Assembly (NCBI GenBank): GCA_905221605.1
Contig: CAJNDS010002304.1
Location: 126,001-190,000, forward strand
Length of the DNA: 64,000 nucleotides
DNA from: Symbiodinium natans
Taxonomy: Eukaryota; Sar; Dinophyceae; Suessiales; Symbiodiniaceae
Reading direction: 5' to 3'
The notes below the pieces were generated by a model. The model saw nothing but the letters and a program-made list of their open reading frames with translations, was not told the DNA's origin and ran no database searches. The position numbers and the translations under genes were made by a program. Every line of letters begins with the position of its first letter. Within the stretch, counting starts at the first letter, position 1. This document shows positions 11,064 to 19,198 of the stretch, piece after piece.

Positions 11064-14000
11064 TTAGGGTCCAGGGTTTAGGGTTTCCTCCCTAAGCCCC
11101 CCCCCCCCCCCCTGCAGCACAGTAGGGGCTCCTACTCAGAGCGTTCCAACTGTGGAGTCCGCCATGCCGCAACGGTTAACGGCCCTGCCAAATGCCCAAA
11201 CTTGCAAACCCTAAACCCTAAACCCTAAATCCTAAACCCTAAGTCGCGAACATAGAGGAGCCGCCGCAGCGCATCATGATTCCACCTTGACAGGATGCTT
11301 CAGGCTTTCACACGTTCACATCCCGAACCTCTTCTTGAAGAGGGTTTCGACTCTCACACTGGCGCACACGCTGGCGAGGCTCCGGGCTTGAAGAGGGTTT
11401 AGGGTTTTTTGGGTGTAGGGTTTAGGGGGGCTTGATTCCATGGACACATTGAAGACAGTTGTGACAGCAAGGTGGCTCTTTGGATAGTTGTCCCACGTGG
11501 GCTCCATTTGAATGCCAGAAGGCCCCTTTCGTTTGCAGCCGTTTGACAAGAGAAACACAACCTCCTCCAGAGGCAGGGGGCGTGCTCTTCGATGTGCGGG
11601 GCTGAAGCTCAGCTAGACTCCCTAGAGCGAAGCCATGATGTCCCTACACAGTCCATAATTGCATCGCAAAAACAGGGTGAAAAGTCAAGCACTTGGCAAG
11701 CAGCATAACGCAGCAGGAAGCGTAAGCCCACGACCGATTGCCATGATAATGCAGCTGGGAAGAACAATCGCTTTCACCATCTGGCCCTCGGACGTGCCCT
11801 GCAGCAAGATGCAGACGCGGCCCGAGCCAAAGCACTACATTGCACACTACACTTGCCCACACATGTATTCGTTCAGGGCATCGGTATGAGCAGCCTAAGC
11901 TCTACTTTGGTGGATTCTTCAGGGAAGTGTCAGGAACAGGGCTGCATGTACGGCTTAAACTTGAAGAGATGGGCTTCAAAAGATCTTGGACTGGAAGGTG
12001 TAGAATGTGCGTTCCCCGAAAATCTGTGTGCAGTGCGACAGTGCTGGCAGCAGCGATCTCTCACGTCATTCTTGTTTGTTTGGATCATACTCTGGGCACT
12101 TTCGTGCTGATGTGATCGCAGCCATCTTCCTCAACCACTACTACTGGCTTCAAGCCATGCAAGCCTATTGACAAGTCCAGCCGCTTTCGTTGCTGTACAA
12201 ACCGATGTTGGCGGGTGAAGGATCAAAAAAAAATAAATAAGCATCAAAAAAAAATACCCCCAAGGGATCAAAAAAAATAAATAAGCATCAAAAAAAAAAT
12301 AACCCATTTTCCTCTTGGAATACAGCGGGGGGGGGGGGGGTTGGGGTTTGGGGGGGGGTTGGGGGGGGGGGGGGGGGGTTGGGGGGGGGGGTTGGGGGGG
12401 GGGGTTGGGCAGGGTGGGGTGGGGGGGGGGGGGTGGGGGGGGGGGGGGGGGTTGGGGGGGGGGGGGGGGGTGGGGGGGGGGGGGAGGGGGGGGGGTTGGG
12501 GGGGGGGGGGGCGCCATTTGCAAACACAATGCTCGCACGATGGGTAGTAGTGGGTGGTGGTAGTGGTTGGAAAACCTTCTATTTTCTCGATCTTTTAATA
12601 GGAAAGCCTCTATTTCTTCATATTCCCACAAGAAAACCTCTATTTATAGGAAACCTCTATCATCTCTATGTTTCCATCGGAAAACCTCTATTTGCATGTA
12701 TTTTAAGAAAAACTTAAACTTTTTAGTATCCCAATGGCTTCAACAAGATTCATAAAGCACGCTTTGCAGTGGCACAGCTTGATAAAAACGCGGCGGGGTT
12801 GGGGTTGGCGCAGCCCCCAACCCCCCCCCCACACCCCCCCACTTGGCTTTGCAGCACGCTTTGCACAGCTTAAAAAAAACAGCGGGGGGGTTGGGGGGGG
12901 CGCAGCCCCCCCCCATTTGCAAACAATGTTCGCACGATGCGTAGAAGTGGTGGTAGTGGTTGGAAAACCTTCTAGTTTCTCGATCTTTCAATGGGAAAAC
13001 CTCTATTTCTTCATACTCCCACAAGAAAACGTCTACTGTCTTCACGTTTTCATGAGAAATCCTCTATTATCTCTATGTTTCCATCGGAAAAACTCTACTT
13101 CTACATGTTTTAAGCAAAAAACTTCCATTTTCTTTGCATTCCAATGGCTTCAAAGAACAAGATATAATACATACTACATAATATATAGAATATACTATAT
13201 AATGAATAATAAATAATAAACTAATTAATAACAAATAATATTATATATTTTATATATTGTATATTATGTATACAATATATATTATATATTATATACTTTA
13301 TATTATGCATTATATGCAGTATATAATATGCAATATACAATATCTGATATGCAATACATGACATATAATATACAATATGCAATATAAATATATATATATA
13401 TATATATTTATTCATATTAATATTTACTTATTTATATACATACACATATCATATAATGTACGACCATATGAAAATATAATATTAATATAAATGATATATA
13501 TATACATATATGTATATATATATAAGTATAAGTGTGTATATATAGTATAACAGATATAATGTTAATATAATATATATATATATAGTATAACATAATACTA
13601 ATATGTAATATATAATAAATTATATAATATATTATTCAATATATGATATCATATATATATACAAAATACATAGTACATACGACATAATATATGATACATG
13701 AATACATAACACATAATACACAATACAGAATGCATAATATGAAACATATAATATATAATTCATAATACATAGTACGTAAAACATAAAACATAATATAGAT
13801 TTCATAATACATAATTAATACATAATACATAATATATAATATATCATATATAATATATAATATATAATATATAATGTATAATGTATAATGTATAGTATAT
13901 AATAGGTAATGTGTAATGTAATGTGTATTATGTAATATGTATATATATATATATATATATGCACATACATACATACATATATATACACACACGTTGACCT

Positions 14001-15535
14001 TCACTGTCGTGTGTATATAATATATATTTATATTTATTGATTTTTACTTATTTGTCTAATTTAATTATGTATTTATACGCATAGGACCCGCAGTACCAGG
14101 CGAACAGACAAGCAGACCAGAGGACCAGAGGACCAGGGGACCACAAGACCAGGGGACCACGGGACCAGAGGACCACGGGACCAGAGGACCACGGGACCAG
14201 AGGACCACGGGACCAGAGGACCACAGACCAGAGGACCACGGGACCAGAGGACCACGGGACCAGAGGACCACGGGACCAGAGGACCACGCAGGTGGGGACC
14301 ACGCAGGTGGGCCAGACGGCTTATTTTTTTTTTGATGCCTATTATTTTTTTATTGATCCCTATTATTTTTCTTTTTGATGCCTATTATTTTTTTTATTGA
14401 TGCCTATGCCGATGTTGGCGGCATGTGCAGGTCCTCGCATGTCCTCTCTGTCTAAGCTACTGTGCTTGTCTTCTGAACTTGTCTTGACGAAGCCTTCCGC
14501 TGCATCGGCCTTCCGTGCGTCTCGGTACTAGCCTGTGTCTAAAAAAATGGGAAGCAAGCCCGAAGGATATGGAAACCACATGCCGCCACCATGTTGGATA
14601 AAGGTAACATAACATAATTCGGCAGCTTCGGCATATGGAGGGTGTGCACAGCTTGCACATACAGGCGCATCAAGAGCAACGTGGTGCCCGCAGCCACAGG
14701 CGAATGCAAGGCGGTTGCAGTTGCAGCGGCTATGATCCTAGAGGGTGGTGTGGCCACCCATCTGGCTCTTGCTACTACCGGTTGCTGACCCCATACCGAG
14801 CCTCATCGCCAAATGTTTCAGAGATGGTCTCGGGATGAGTCTTCATGAAGGCCTGGGCGAGGCCAGTTATCACGGCTGCAAGCCGCATTCCATGGCATGA
14901 TACGGCACCTCGTCACGGCGCCGGGGATGAGATGTGGCTAGCAATTCCGAGGAAGGACTGAGGCCGAGTTGGGGGGTTTGGAGCATTTGCCACTGCGGAT
15001 TGAGGCTTGGTTGATTTTGCCCGGTGGCGGGCTTGCCACATCCATGACATGAAATGGTGCGATAAGGCGAGGCCCTATGCTTAAGATTGTAGTAACATGC
15101 TGACGCGTGGGCGACTTCTTAGCTAGGCTGTGGGCCGTGTAATCTGCTTTGCCGGTTTCACGGAACTGGTCCTGTGCAGGTGCCAGCTTTCAAAGTATCT
15201 GTACTGCATGCAGTGAAATCCGAAGTTGCTTTGGTTGAAGGGCGCGTCCTTGAAAGCTTTGATGTACTTGTGCCGATTCGTAGGGGAGGAGTACCACACC
15301 TAGGCGGGCCATGAAGTTGCTGGGCAAAATGGCGAAGCGCTCCTCTTCCAGGCGCCGAGCGTCGATGGATGTCACAAATGCGATGTGACACATGCGGGCA
15401 GCGAAGAACATGATAATGGCCCCAACCTCTTCCAGAGGATCTCTCCATCGATTCTGCGTGCTGTCCGTCGCACATGCAGAAAAGGCAGGCGTAAGCCCTT
15501 CACGCACTGCACCATCAGATGCGGATTGTCCTGAG
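3437..15535 (-). CDS. multi-pass membrane protein, intron-expanded paralogue (copy 2)
   Basis: This is a homologue of copy 1 spread over about 12 kb in more than 20 small exons, all minus and in order. Approximate exons (kb): 15.53 MVQCVKG; 15.43-15.37 [16 protein letters not shown]; 15.31-15.26 [17 protein letters not shown]; 15.17 [12 protein letters not shown]; 14.87-14.82 [14 protein letters not shown]; 11.81-11.74 [14 protein letters not shown]; 11.28-11.24 [12 protein letters not shown]; 10.90-10.83 [18 protein letters not shown]; 7.44-7.39 [16 protein letters not shown]; 6.87-6.80 [20 protein letters not shown]; 6.50 [11 protein letters not shown]; 6.21-6.08 [15 protein letters not shown]; 5.92 NTLGALKWR; 5.74 [11 protein letters not shown]; 5.6 [12 protein letters not shown]; 5.41-5.33 [10 protein letters not shown]; 4.86 KRWDSIDW; 4.63 [13 protein letters not shown]; 4.35 [12 protein letters not shown]; 4.02 [10 protein letters not shown]; 3.85 [14 protein letters not shown]; 3.50 [13 protein letters not shown]. 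Many resolved junctions use GC or GA donors. The blocks are conserved and open, which suggests a live gene, but a decaying copy cannot be excluded. Two CIA30 genes and a U6 sequence lie in its introns. Confidence 0.6.
3640..3745. repeat. short AT/GGTACCC-rich inverted-repeat-like insert
   Basis: The segment contains AAATAGGGGTACCC and, further on, GAAAAGGGTACCCC within AT-rich sequence, flanked by a C-run. It resembles the small intron-borne elements seen elsewhere in the window, but the terminal repeats are poor. It lies between two exons of copy 2. Confidence 0.25.
5221..5308. repeat. telomere-like CCCTAAA tracts
   Basis: Two runs of CCCTAAACCC units (5221-5240 and 5276-5305) lie in an intron of membrane-protein copy 2, immediately 3' of the exon reading [10 protein letters not shown] on the coding strand. 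Confidence 0.8.
7721..8374 (-). CDS. CIA30-domain protein, tandem copy B (217 aa)
   Basis: This is an intronless 217-residue protein. It starts [19 protein letters not shown], a signal-peptide-like hydrophobic start, followed by a CIA30 (complex I intermediate-associated protein 30) domain with the family hallmark [11 protein letters not shown] near residues 41-51 and the later blocks [20 protein letters not shown] and [14 protein letters not shown]30 proteins help assemble mitochondrial complex I (NDUFAF1), but the family also has secreted and plastid members of unclear role. The start chosen is the ATG that is conserved with copy A; upstream sequence shows a TTTCAG-like acceptor in copy A. 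It differs from copy A by few substitutions and lacks one Phe in the MNP(F)GRIF stretch. It lies in a large intron of membrane-protein copy 2, on the same strand. Function in complex I assembly is not shown. Confidence 0.85.
   Translation of the reverse strand: MARVLSVFFAASLQLTAASEILLASFDGAAGSTHQWRQMNDPVMGGKSTGTFAVADNKGIFSGQVVDVPFLKAPGFIQAYVVDMNPGRIFPDISACKNIALTVKSANDYKGFRFSIGNAHAPGGKFHAYGYKSDLSVGPAGQVNTVTLPLTNFTDYWDDATGAAIKTCQDDKIYCPDAKTLKDMRTMGVWAEGVAGEVHLEILSVKATECGSSQVLV
8375..8762. other. spacer between the two CIA30 copies
   Basis: 388 bp with no recognisable exon of the host gene or of CIA30. The two copies have similar 5' leaders (GCGCTGCCTGA..AAAGGCACAAAGCC), so the duplication unit includes at least about 50 bp upstream of the ATG. 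Confidence 0.5.
8763..9419 (-). CDS. CIA30-domain protein, tandem copy A (218 aa)
   Basis: This is an intronless 218-residue paralogue of the neighbouring CIA30 gene, whose start lies 388 bp further along. It has the same layout: a hydrophobic leader [18 protein letters not shown] with a likely cleavage before NEIL, then the CIA30 domain ([66 protein letters not shown]) running to the end. Upstream of the ATG, a pyrimidine-rich stretch ends TTTCAG followed by CTCAAG, a plausible trans-splice acceptor. Very high identity with copy B, introns in neither, and the position between two exons of another gene suggest a recent duplication, perhaps after insertion of a processed copy. Four conserved cysteines suggest a possible disulfide-bonded secreted form. 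Cellular location is inference. Confidence 0.87.
   Translation of the reverse strand: MARVLSVFFAASLQLVAANEILLVSFDGAAGSTHRWRQMNDPVMGGKSTGTFAVADNKGIFSGQVVDVPFLKAPGFIKASVVDMNPFGRIFPDISACKNIALTVKSANDYKGFRFSIGNAHAPAGKFFAYGYKSDFSAGPAGQVNTVTLPLTNFTDYWDDATGAAIKTCQDDKIYCPDAKTLKDMRTMGVWAEGVAGEVHLEILSVKATECGSSQVIV
10031..10124. repeat. poly-C tract (poly-G on the coding strand)
   Basis: Nearly uninterrupted C-runs broken by single A or T bases, followed at once by TTTAGGG-like units (10128-10150). It lies in the intron of membrane-protein copy 2 and is likely G-quadruplex-forming on the coding strand. Confidence 0.9.
10513..10627. mobile_element. MITE-like element with ~27-bp terminal inverted repeats
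   Basis: The left end 10513-10539 begins ATATGGGTGGCTGTCAAAAT. The right end, reverse-complemented, begins ATATGGGCGGTTGTCAAAAT. About 24 of 27 positions match. The ~115-bp element has no coding capacity of its own, but read on the minus strand it gives [12 protein letters not shown], a peptide I recall from many Symbiodinium gene models (memory, not checked). It sits inside the 3.4-kb intron of membrane-protein copy 2. Confidence 0.85.
10918..10980. repeat. TTTAGGG tract next to the U6 sequence
   Basis: Telomere-like TTTAGGG/TTCAGGG units reach almost to the 3' end of the U6-like sequence on its coding strand. A second set of units (11063-11086) abuts its 5' end. Confidence 0.85.
10981..11063 (-). 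ncRNA. U6 snRNA-derived sequence, 5'-truncated (probable pseudogene)
   Basis: The minus strand reads ACTAAAATTGGAACGATACA then GAGAAGATTAGCATGGCCCC then TGCGCAAGGATGACACGC and ACAAATCGAGAAGTG. This is the U6 spliceosomal snRNA core: the ACAGAGA box that pairs with the 5' splice site, the AGC triad, the U4/U2-pairing region and the 3' tail. The first ~25 nt of U6 (5' stem-loop) are absent and replaced directly by CCCTAAA repeats; the 3' side lacks the U-rich end and a T-run terminator. So this is probably a retro-inserted or translocated pseudogene, not a working gene. It lies in an intron of membrane-protein copy 2, same strand. Confidence 0.88.
11205..11243. repeat. telomere-like CCCTAAA tract
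   Basis: About five CCCTAAA-type units immediately next to the exon reading GGIMMRCGG of membrane-protein copy 2. Confidence 0.85.
12327..12511. repeat. ~185-bp poly-G tract broken by TT
   Basis: An almost pure G run (GGGGTT interruptions) on the plus strand, poly-C on the coding strand, in the 3-kb intron of membrane-protein copy 2. Apparent Gly/Pro-rich open frames here are by-products of the base composition. Confidence 0.95.
12527..13170. repeat. two-copy direct repeat with internal GGAAAACCTCTATTT units
   Basis: A segment of about 200 bp (from about 12527) recurs from about 12918. Shared landmarks in order are the GCACGATG start, GTGGTAGTGGTTGGAAAACC, TCTCGATCTTT, CCCACAAGAAAAC, TTTCCATCGGAAAA and CCAATGGCTTCAA. 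Within each copy a ~30-bp unit (GGAAAACCTCTATTT) repeats four or five times. Both copies are preceded by a G-run and by CATTTGCAAACA. Confidence 0.85.
13155..14060. repeat. ~900-bp AT-rich block of palindromic ATATAT/ACAT repeats
   Basis: Almost entirely A/T with interspersed TATATA, ATACAT and AATATA steps and no coding potential. It is strongly dyad-symmetric and can fold on itself. It lies inside the same intron of membrane-protein copy 2. Confidence 0.95.
14107..14290. repeat. 16-bp minisatellite ACCAGAGGACCACGGG
   Basis: About ten head-to-tail units of GGACCAGAGGACCACG with few variants (for example a deletion near 14222). The repetitive open frames across it come from the repeat. It is followed by a T-rich GATGCCTATTATT repeat (14320-14405). 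Confidence 0.95.
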
Positions 15536-15559
15536 CAATGTCTTAGAAGTGAGCTAGAG

Positions 15560-17432
15560 ACTGGCGTGGTGTCAAGAAGCTGCGAGAGTACGAAAACATC
15601 TCCCAACGAGGGTACACAGACAAAGACTCTCGTCGCATAGCAGAAGATGACTCTTCTGCCTCACGCATCAGCACATGCCTCTGAGGACCCGGCCGACATC
15701 TCCCCAACAGTTTGCAGAACGGCACTAAATACTTTAAACTATCTGGAAGCAAACGTCAGCTGCGGGGTCGGCCTTTGCCCGTGCGACTCTGCGGCCATGC
15801 GCGCACGTCAGGGGCATGATTCGGTTGTGCAAAGCAGCATAGCAGGTGGCTTTCGGGATCGTGACCTCATTTGAATATATTTACATATATCGAGACAAAG
15901 CATGCGAAAGTCTAAGTCACCACCACTGCGTATCCTGGCACGACAGTCGCTTCAGCAAGCGGGGCACGTGCCACAGTGGCAACTTCTTGGCAGGGCTCTA
16001 GATGCTCTCAGGCATCACTGAGCTTTGGGCCCCCCAAAAGCCCAGACCTGGCTTCTGCTCGGAAAGTGCTTCGAATTCGGGTGTCCTTGAGGTTTGGAGG
16101 GTTCACCGGTTCGCGTGCATGTCGCTCAGACATCCCCGAAACCTGAGGCGCGAGCCAGCACGGAAGCCCAAAGTAGCCTCAGGACTTCCCCGTTTCAAGG
16201 AATGCCCATCTTAGAGCTCTGTGTGGCTAAAGAGGTATCAAAGATTCTGATCGGTCCTCAAAGCAGAGAAAACAAGCGGACGGTGTGAGGAAGAGAGGTG
16301 ACACGAGAGCACGAAGCAGCAGGTGGAGCAACTTCTACTCAGAACCATCTTACGTAAAAGAGAGCAAGACAGAGAAAGAGAGGGAGAGAGAGAGAGAGAG
16401 GAAAGAAAAAGGGAGTGCGAGGGGAGAGAAGCACAGGACAGGATTTGACATGTGAATGCGCATCTGGCATCGCAGTCTGTGCGACAGAGTCTTGGCTGTT
16501 AGTTTCGTTGTTTTGTGTGTGTGTGTGTGTGTTAGTGGCATGTGTTTTTGCGGAGTTGCTTTGGTTCGCTCGGGCTTGAACAGACTGCTGCAAAATAGCC
16601 CATCTCCCGAAGCAAGACGTTTTGGAAAGCCCTAAGACTCCCTCAGACGGAAGAGAATCGGCGCCAAGGGCCCTGCACGTGGCGCTTTGCTGTCAATTCC
16701 TTCTCGACAGGTTCAAACTTCTCCTTCTCCCAGCCTTTTGGCACACGCAAGGTGGAGCGAGTGTCTCGAAAACTGGTGTGCTGCTGCTGGTGACTGCCCA
16801 TGACCTTTTGCGACCCCCCCCAAGGCCAAAACACGAACTCAATTTGTCAACTGCGCGCACCAAGAACAGCCAGGTACGACCAGCCTCGCCGCTGCGCAAT
16901 GAACAAATCACCTGGGTAGACATGGGCTCAAAGAGCTGCAAGGAGCTGCAACGGAGCCATTTTGGCATATTGTTGGTGCTCCTTCTTTTCTGCCGACGAT
17001 CTTAAGCGAGCGCGAAAACCAACATCGTCTGTGATTCAGTGATAAGGCGAGCATGGCACTGTGCCTGGACCGACTTGCCGCATGCACCATACAGTTGTAG
17101 AATATCAACTGCGCACCCATACTGCACGATGGCATCGTCTTTCTTGCAATAGAAAGAGACACGGGTCCTCGGCATCACGTGCTCGTGAGGCTATGTACAG
17201 AATAGCTGCAGCGGCCCTTGTTAGGCCCCATCGTCTTTCAACAGCTGCCGGGGTCCACTGCAGCCTTCTCTCACTGCTGTCCTCGCTTAGCTTGTTGCCT
17301 CAGGGTGTGGAGCAAAGTTACTTCCCTAAACCCTAAACCGTAAACCCTTTTTAAGCACGGACTGAGGCTGCCGGCAACACCTGAAAGCAGGCAACCCTAA
17401 ACCCTAAACTCTAAACCCTAAACCCTAAACCC
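15560..17432. other. gene-poor spacer
   Basis: No exon that I can support. It contains a purine-rich AG microsatellite (16362-16402), a TG run (16515-16531), and on the plus strand a 12-base perfect match to the dinoflagellate spliced-leader core (AGCCATTTTGGC, 16955-16966). Telomere-like units occur at 17325-17347 and 17396-17432. Confidence 0.4.
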
Positions 17433-18830
17433 TCAGTGCTGCGTTAAACTGGAAGAGGCATTCTGCCGGCTCTCCTGAGGCGGTACGGACAGCGAGGCCC
17501 GCATGGCTTCCTCAAAGAGCTTGCGGGCTTCTGCCTTTGCGGCTGCGTCGCCGCCGGCCGATTGTGCCACCTGGTGTTTAGGGTTTAGGGTGTTTTTTTC
17601 TTGCTCATGGCAACTGAGACCACGATCGCTTGAAAACACTACGCTAGGTCGGGATATGTGAATTCACAACTTCCAGGCTGCGGCGGCACCTGCAATGCCC
17701 GAAGATCTTTCATCGCCTCGCGCTTCGCTTGGCTCGAGTAGAGTTCACAGCTGTGACTTCTAAGACGCGGTTTAGGGGTTAGGGTCATTTTTGGCTTTAG
17801 GCTTGGTTTTGGTTTAGGTAACTTCAGGTGCAACACACTGAAAACCATGGGCAACCGGGTGCCTCCTCTGCGCGACGCCGGCGCGGCCCGCGGCAAAGGG
17901 GCTCCAACTGCTCGGGCTCTGAAGCGCCTGGCAAAAGGTGATTCAACGTTTGGAACATGTGCAGTGTCATTTTACATATATAGACATGCATACATATTTA
18001 TATATATATATATATGAAGATGTATATCTTCCAAAGGGATGCACATAAATAACATACGTGCAGACATGGTGTGGGTAGTGTGTATAGTGTGTAGTGTAAA
18101 TATCCTCTGGCACGGTGCTTGACATCCTGGGACTAAGAGGGCGGCAAAGGTCTGCCCTCCACTTAACCCCCTCCTGACATTGTTTGCAGATCCCTTAAAC
18201 ATCGGAACCTCTCAAAAAGCGCTGCTACAAACTCAAAACACCTGGTTACAATGGCATCTCCAGTCTTCACTTCTGAAATCCATTCTCCTGCACGGGGGGC
18301 CTTTTCGTTGGTGCCACAGCTCTGCGTACGCAAACGCTTGTCGCTTGCTCTCCTTCTCTGGCTGACCTGCGCCCAGATGTCTTGAAGGTACGAGCCATAG
18401 CTCCGTCTTTCAACTTTTTTTCATAATGATAACACTATGAAAAAATGAAGTTGATATTGACATTATTGAAAATATGAATCAGGATCCACTGCAAACTCTT
18501 CAGGCCTCGGTCCCCCAGGTAGCTGGGCCCCACCACGCGGCAAATGTTCGCGTTCACACCCCTGGGCCGCGCCCCGCCACGCCAGCGGAGCTGGCGTTGG
18601 AAGTGGCGCAGATGCTGCTCCTGGTGCATGGTTGCCGGCTTCGGCCAAAGTGAATCGAAAGGTATGCTTTATGAGAGCTTGCAAGGGTCACCATGGGATT
18701 CTGCCAGCATGCAATACACTTCTTCACCTCACACAGCGATTTTGTCACCGAACGGGGTGTCCAGACAGTCCGCGAGGGCTCTCTGCTCCTCTTCAGCTGC
18801 CTGGAGTGCCCCCGCAGGGAAGAGATGACA
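17433..18830 (-). CDS. unknown multi-exon gene (alanine/glutamate-rich)
   Basis: Unrecognised. Coding-like minus-strand blocks in order: about 18.80-18.73 kb ALQAAEEEQRALADCLDTPF; about 18.61-18.49 kb MHQEQHLRHFQRQLRWRGGA and RVVGPSYLGDRGLKSLQW; about 17.75-17.64 kb ELYSSQAKREAMKDLRALQ with SCEFTYPDL; about 17.57-17.43 kb AAAKAEARKLFEEAMRASLS, ending NASSSLTQH and a stop at 17433. The blocks look helical and charged. They are separated by AT-rich introns and telomere-like tracts (17576-17590). I do not know whether all belong to one transcript. Exon edges are not resolved; amino-acid composition and open frame are the only evidence. Confidence 0.4.
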
Positions 18831-19079
18831 CTTCTACCCCATTCTGCTGGTCGGTTTTTTATCCCTCCGCGATCGCACTCCCGAAGCACTCCAGTCAGTG
18901 CAAGTCTATACAGCATTTGCAGGAAACTGCTATGTTCTCAACGCGCCCAATAGTCACGGGAACTTCCGCAAAATCCCTCCTAAGTCTAGAAGACTCGTCG
19001 TAGCAATCCTAGACTGGGATTCTATCTCACTTAAAGCCCTGAACATCCTTATCACCAGGTCCTACTCGACTCCTCAAGC

Positions 19080-19198
19080 TTCTTACAAAGAGGGGTTCTT
19101 TAGGGGCTACTTGGGTATATAGGGACTACATAAGGTATATATATATATATATGCATTTTTATACAGGGGTTCTATAAGAGGAATAAGAAAGTCAGCAG
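19080..19198. repeat. AT-rich short insert with TA microsatellite
   Basis: It contains a (TA)n run (19137-19153) between AGGGGTTCTTTAGGGG and GGGGTTCTATAAGAGG, which are direct-repeat-like. It lies just 3' of the stop codon of the neighbouring unknown gene. Confidence 0.35.

Noticed and set aside
12131-12631. Pro-rich and Gly-rich frames across poly-G/poly-C
   Set aside because: Low-complexity artefact of the G-tract; no non-repetitive coding sequence.
14048-14302. repetitive frame reading [11 protein letters not shown]
   Set aside because: Produced by the 16-bp minisatellite; all three frames are open because the unit lacks stops.
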